A stretch of 64,000 nt of DNA from Pyrus communis (lineage: Eukaryota > Streptophyta > Magnoliopsida > Rosales > Rosaceae). Every line of letters starts with the position of its first letter. Position 1 is the first letter of the stretch. Under the pieces are notes generated by a model that did not search any database, was not told the DNA's origin, and was given only the letters and a program-made list of their open reading frames with translations. Both the position numbers and the translations under genes were made by a program. Positions 59,583 through 64,000 of this stretch are shown piece by piece. The stretch is from positions 20,689,989-20,753,988 of the forward strand of contig NC_084817.1 of the NCBI RefSeq assembly GCF_963583255.1, given 5' to 3'.

Positions 59583-61118
59583 TGTAATGATGTATATTTA
59601 AACTAACCTAAATAATAGATTAATTTAAACCAAATTAAACTTGCAAGTGCACGAATCAATTGTAGTAATATATGCAAATACGAGGTCGATCCCACATGGA
59701 TTGCTTTTAATACCAATTCAACCAGTTGATTACGTGAAACTTAACTTAACTAGGAAACGAATGATTAACTAATTGATTGTGAAAAATAATAAAAACTTCA
59801 ACTTAAAATTAAACTAGGAATATGAATAACGAAAACACGCAACAAATGAAAGTTTGAAAGAAATTAATGTGATGGAAGCCTAAGGTCATGAATCCACCAA
59901 TAACAATCCTATTCCCTTTTCTTCAAGCCGATTACTATCCAATTACCATGTCACCATGTAAGGTTGTTCTTTCTAAGATATGAATTAATCCTTGGTCAGG
60001 CATCAACTCGTGTGTCTATACGTGATAACTATATCCTATTGGTTAGGCATACAGTTAAATACATAAAAACCCATTAAGCGTAGAAGAATCATGTCAACCA
60101 AGTAGGACTAGTTTGATATTGGTCATCCTCACTAGTTTGTTCACTCTTCCTAATCTTAGTTCCAATAAACCTAATTGATATTGGTTATCCTCTCAGATTT
60201 ATCTAAATATCTAGAAACAAGTCCACAATGATGGCCAATCACAAGAACATTTGAAACTATAATAGATTAAGCACAAAGATTAAGAACTAAACATGGCATG
60301 TAATCGAATAATAATCAACAAACTACTTTGCAAATATTCATGTCATGGGTTCATCATAAACCTTAGAAAATAACTTAGTTACACAGAGAAATAAAAATAA
60401 AAGAAAGATAGGACCCGGAATCCATGGCAAAGCACGTCCCTAAGCTCTTCTTCACAAATTGCGGAGATAGTGAATGGTAGTATGGTGCGGTGGTGGATGG
60501 ATGATGGATGGATGGATGATGGATGGATCATAGAACTTAGGGCACTTATTTATACTAGAAAAACCTTAAAAGGTCTGGGAGAAACTCACCTAAAATAAAA
60601 CAAACTCCTAAACAATTAATGACACAAACTAGGAAAGAATCCTTCTTGACTTGGGAAACACGTCATCTGTCTTGCACGACAGTTTTGGGGTCGATTTATC
60701 TTCCGGAAAATTCTGTAAAAATATGAGAAACGTAGCTTTATCTCTTATATTTCCAGGCATATATCGCACGTCACTAGGAAAAATCGGGAAAGCCTTCAAA
60801 TCTTCATTCTCCTACAGCTGCACAATTCTGACGGGAAAACAACTTCTGCGGAATTGATTTGTGAAACTGGAATGAATGGCTTCATGGAAAATTATGAAAT
60901 TCGGATACAATGATCTTCAGCCTCTTAGCTTCCTTCTCCAATTGACCTTGCATCAAAACTCTTCCGGGAAGTCGAATTATCACCAAAAACGTCCTAAGTG
61001 CACAGAATGGCTGAAACTGAGAACAGGAAAGTAATAAGGCTCTTTTAAGACCAATTCCTTAACAAAATTTAGGGATAATTAATATGAAAATATGATAAAT
61101 AATGCACCTATCATGTAC
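59583..61118 (+). mobile_element. Solo LTR-like element (1526 bp) in the right TNL copy
   Basis: The insertion TGATGTATATTTAAAC...GCACCTATCA (59588-61113) has a TG...CA form and near-identical flanks TGTAA (59583-59587) and TGTAC (61114-61118). The left copy has the uninterrupted site TCATCTATACTCCTTTG at about 53270. The stretch GCAAGTGCACGAATCAATTG, then ACGAGGTCGATCCCACATGG, is typical of plant LTR retrotransposons. A (GGAT)n-like tract lies at 60495-60530. No gag/pol frame is present. Confidence 0.7.
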
Positions 61119-61180
61119 TCCTTTGAATAGTGAGGTGATCATCATACGTACCTCAACTCCTCGGGTGGTCGATTCTCAAC

Positions 61181-63926
61181 TCATGAGACATGACTTGGTC
61201 CTGCCTCATACTCCACGTCACTACGGAAATAAGCATATGGGATAGGCTCGAACTCAATCACATTTTCGTTGATCAATTCGGGATCCCATACGAGATATAC
61301 CCCCGTTTTCGTCACCCTGAAACCAGATCCCATCACAATATAAACCTCAATGGAGTCTCCCCTTTCCAAACTGAGCTCCTTGTTTGATAAATGTCTTTGC
61401 CAAATGACTTCATTTGAAGTTATTGTGTAGGGATCCATTGGCCGGACAACGAAGCTGGTGATCTTGGTATGATTCGTAATAAATATAGCAAAATGATTAA
61501 GAGGTGCGTCCTTGTGTAATGATGAAGAATAAACGGTGCACAACGTCAACGATTTTAAGTTAGAACCAGTGGTTTGAGGCACTTGGAAACGGACTCGATC
61601 ACCCTCATTGTCGACATTTGTGAACCAATTGGCAACATCATCTCCAGGGGGGATAATGACACCATCTCCACCCGTTGTCTTGCGCTCATGATTCCTCGGA
61701 AGGATATGAAACGATTGCGTCTCGAAATGCCTGGAAGAAATTAAGCCATCTAATAGAGTAGGATATTCTCTTGTCAATACCAAAGGCCAAACGGAAGGGT
61801 TGGGTTCTATAAGTTTCAGACCACATAGAGATAAACGTGTCAGGTTCTTCAACCGTGCTATGGAAGAATATGGTAATTCTTCTATGGCCGTGTTATCTAT
61901 AAGAAGAGTTGTCAATGATACCATCTCTCCTATATCCGCAACCAAGTTTTGAAATCTTGAACAGCCAGAAAGAACAAGAGTTTCAACGTGTTTCAACTTA
62001 TAGAAACTCTTTGGAAGATCCTTGAGCATTATGCAGTCTTTGAGATTTACCAAAGCAAGTCTTTCAAGACATCCTACAGAGTGGTGAATCTCGAGCAAGC
62101 TCTTGCAGCCCTTGAGTACCAAATACTCGAGATTTGGGAGTTTTGAGAAGTTTGGCAATTGTTTTAGGAAGTAGGAATGGCTGAGATTCAGAATCTTCAA
62201 CTTCTCGAGCAACTGCAAGACAAACCCAAAAGAAAACAAAAATCAAAATAGATAACTTGATCGTCATCTGCCAATGAGTTTCTATTTTTTTCATCCATTA
62301 AAATTTCAATCTAAGCCACCTGAAATCAAACGGAAGAGGAAGAGTGTCTAGGCGTAAAACTCGAAGGAACAATCAATGGCTTGGTTAAGGTTATGATAGT
62401 ATACCATAGAATGCTCCCAAAACTGTCTGAGGTTGCTGCACCGTAGGTCGAACTGTCTGAGGTTGCTGTACCGTAGGTCGATAGAAACTAGGCTTCTTAA
62501 TTGATTTAATGCTTTTTTTGGTATGAACTTTAGAGGGAATCCTCGCCAGCAAATCCATCTTAACTTTTCGGAAAGATGTTTGTACTCTCCAGTGAGCTGT
62601 ACACGATTAAGTTGGAGCAATCTCAGACTCTTCATCTTTTTAAAAGCTTTCATATTGAAATTAGCTTTGTCTGGTCTTAGCAAATTTAGAGCGAGTCCTT
62701 CAATTTCTTCTGTTCCCTAATAAAAAACAGTGAATAAGGAACAGGTTAGTGCATATGTGCAAAAATGAATTACATACAAACATCTGCAGTTGTTATTCTC
62801 TTGTATTGTATGGAATCAAGTACTTACAGATTTGTCCGTCAGTACACCTATTGCATCTTCTTGGCACCACAATCTACTACACCTGCCAGGGTGGTTTGGA
62901 AATTTTGCACGCACGATTTCTCTGCCCATGTCTCGAAGTAGATCATGCATCACGAGCTTGTTTTTCTCATCGACAGTTACAAGGCATCGTTGCAGGAGGA
63001 CACTAATTCCAATTTCTGCAAAAAACCCACAACCGTCCAGGATCCTTGTGACATAGTTCCTGTCCATTCCTATGAAGAAACAAGATATATCAAGGAATAT
63101 TTCCCTCTCATCCTCATCACTTAGTGCATCAAAGCTTATTTTAAGCTTTTCTTGAATTTCAAAACGAGGAATTTTTTCCAACTTCTTCAATGTGCTTGTC
63201 CAATCTCTTAAGCTTCTTTTAAACAGAAAAGAACCTAAAACTTCAAGAGCAAGCGGTAAACCTCCACAGTAACCAAGAACACTTCTTGTCAGTTCACTGT
63301 ATTCTTCATTAGGACAGGGATTTCGAAAGGCATGCCAACTAAAGAGCTCAAGAGCTTCTTCTTCCTTCATTTTTCGAGCCAGATATATTATATTAACTTC
63401 AACTTGCTCCAGTAGGTGTCGATCTCTGGTTGTAATAAAAATTTTACTTCCTCGACCAAAGGAGTCCCGGGCTATAGCTAAAGCATTTAGTTGGTCCACA
63501 TCATCTACATCGTCAATTATGACCAGTACCGCTCTGCTTCTAAGTTTTTCTTTTATCAGATTAATACCTCTATGAACATCACCAACCTCCATCTTGGTTG
63601 GTTTGAAGATATCAGAAAGAAGCTTTTCTTGCAAATTCGTCATGCCATTCAATTCCTTTGCAGTTTCCCTAACATTTCCAAGGAAACTTTTGTACACAAA
63701 GCTATGGTAGAACTTGTTATAGATGGCTTTTGCAACTGATGTTTTCCCCATTCCACCCATACCCCAAATTCCGACCATTTGAACATCGTATGATCCCCTG
63801 TCTAAGCTGTTAATCTCGTTCACCCGAGAATCTATTCCAACTTGGTAGACAGCTACATTTAAGTATGTGGTATCGAGTTGCTTAGTGATCTCGCCAATAA
63901 TTCTTCTGATAAACAGCGCCTCGTGC
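61181..63926 (-). CDS. TNL disease-resistance protein (NB-ARC, LRR, post-LRR), 5' (TIR) part outside the window
   Basis: Intracellular NLR immune receptor of the TIR class. Visible exons: 63926-62828 (NB-ARC), 62716-62405 and 62212-61181; phases join and the stop is TGA at 61183-61181. NB-ARC motifs are complete: P-loop GMGGMGKTS, RNBS-A-like FLGNVRE, kinase-2 VLVIIDDVDD, RNBS-B GSKIFITTRD, GLPL CGGLPLALEVLG, MHD as MHDLLRDMG. The kinase-2 Asp and DVDD rather than W-type endings fit TNLs. The acceptor at 63926 (TTGACAG|G CACGAGG) is at the usual TIR/NB-ARC intron, so the TIR exon should lie right of 64000. The LRR part is short; a C-JID-like post-LRR region (ILPRNHERK, IPPGDDVANWFTN) precedes the end. 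Exon 62716-62405 has a 10-residue internal duplication. It appears intact as far as seen. The pathogen recognised is unknown. Confidence 0.9.
62425..62486 (-). repeat. 30-bp tandem duplication in the TNL LRR exon
   Basis: The plus strand shows GTAGGTCGA and CTGTCTGAGGTTGCTG twice in a row, encoding DLRYSNLRQF followed by DLRCSNLRQF. The left copy has one unit only (DLRYSKLIQF). The frame is kept. Confidence 0.85.
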
Positions 63927-64000
63927 CTGTCAATTAGATTTAGAAGCACAACTAAGACTCGCTATGCAGTACACATTCTGGCTATAGATCGCTTAGAGAA

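Larger units (their letters stand above)
55426..62820 (-). repeat. Tandem duplication of the TNL 3' region, right copy
   Basis: Collinear with 50000-55425; the left edge starts inside a GTGACGATTGTGGTGG minisatellite. Insertions specific to this copy are Cassandra (56244-56881), a Mutator-like MITE (57523-58885) and a solo LTR (59588-61113). Confidence 0.8.

Noticed and set aside
62749..63739. Plus-strand frames opposite the NB-ARC exon
   Set aside because: Shadows of the TNL coding strand, whose P-loop, kinase-2, GLPL and MHD motifs are unambiguous.

Overview
The window is plant nuclear DNA: AT-rich, with GT-AG introns and dense transposable elements. It carries a TIR-type resistance gene (eudicots, not grasses), a Cassandra retrotransposon and LTR/MITE families that I associate with Rosaceae (apple, pear, Prunus). 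The species is inferred from these, not shown.

Two complete, apparently intact genes sit in the middle and converge tail to tail. (1) A plus-strand kinesin-14 with an N-terminal malectin-like (di-glucose-binding) domain, 21399-27450, in 19 coding exons, about 1058 aa. (2) A minus-strand giant HECT ubiquitin ligase of the UPL1/UPL2 type, 43652-28327, in 16 coding exons, about 3685 aa, with the catalytic Cys codon split by the last intron. I built both models by hand; every exon junction keeps the reading frame.

The right end (49.8-64 kb) is a decayed tandem duplication of a minus-strand TIR-NBS-LRR (TNL) gene. The right copy runs off the window; its NB-ARC, LRR and post-LRR exons are visible and open. 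The left copy has only the LRR/post-LRR exons and an early stop. After the duplication each copy received its own insertions: two LTR-like elements on the left; a full-length Cassandra, a 9-bp-TSD Mutator-like MITE and a solo LTR on the right. The sister copy supplies the empty site for most of them.

The left third (1-21 kb) is transposon territory. Positions 1-3230 look like the 3' part of a Helitron (GC-rich hairpin plus CTAG end) that carries fragments of two unrelated genes, histone H3.3 and a RAD6/UBC2-type ubiquitin-conjugating enzyme, with introns retained. Next comes a direct tandem duplication (unit A 5484-12360, unit B 12360-16990). Each unit contains a long foldback palindrome and CACTA-like end motifs, and each is split by an LTR insertion. 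Unit A holds a 2857-bp solo LTR with a perfect 5-bp target duplication, which itself contains a hAT MITE with a perfect 8-bp target duplication. A degraded inverted relative of this LTR lies at 46.2-48.6 kb. Several Harbinger-type MITEs with TTA/TAA duplications are scattered around, one of them ending about 180 bp before the kinesin start codon.

No tRNA gene, functional rRNA gene or CRISPR array was seen. The only rRNA-like sequence is the 5S-derived part of the Cassandra LTRs.
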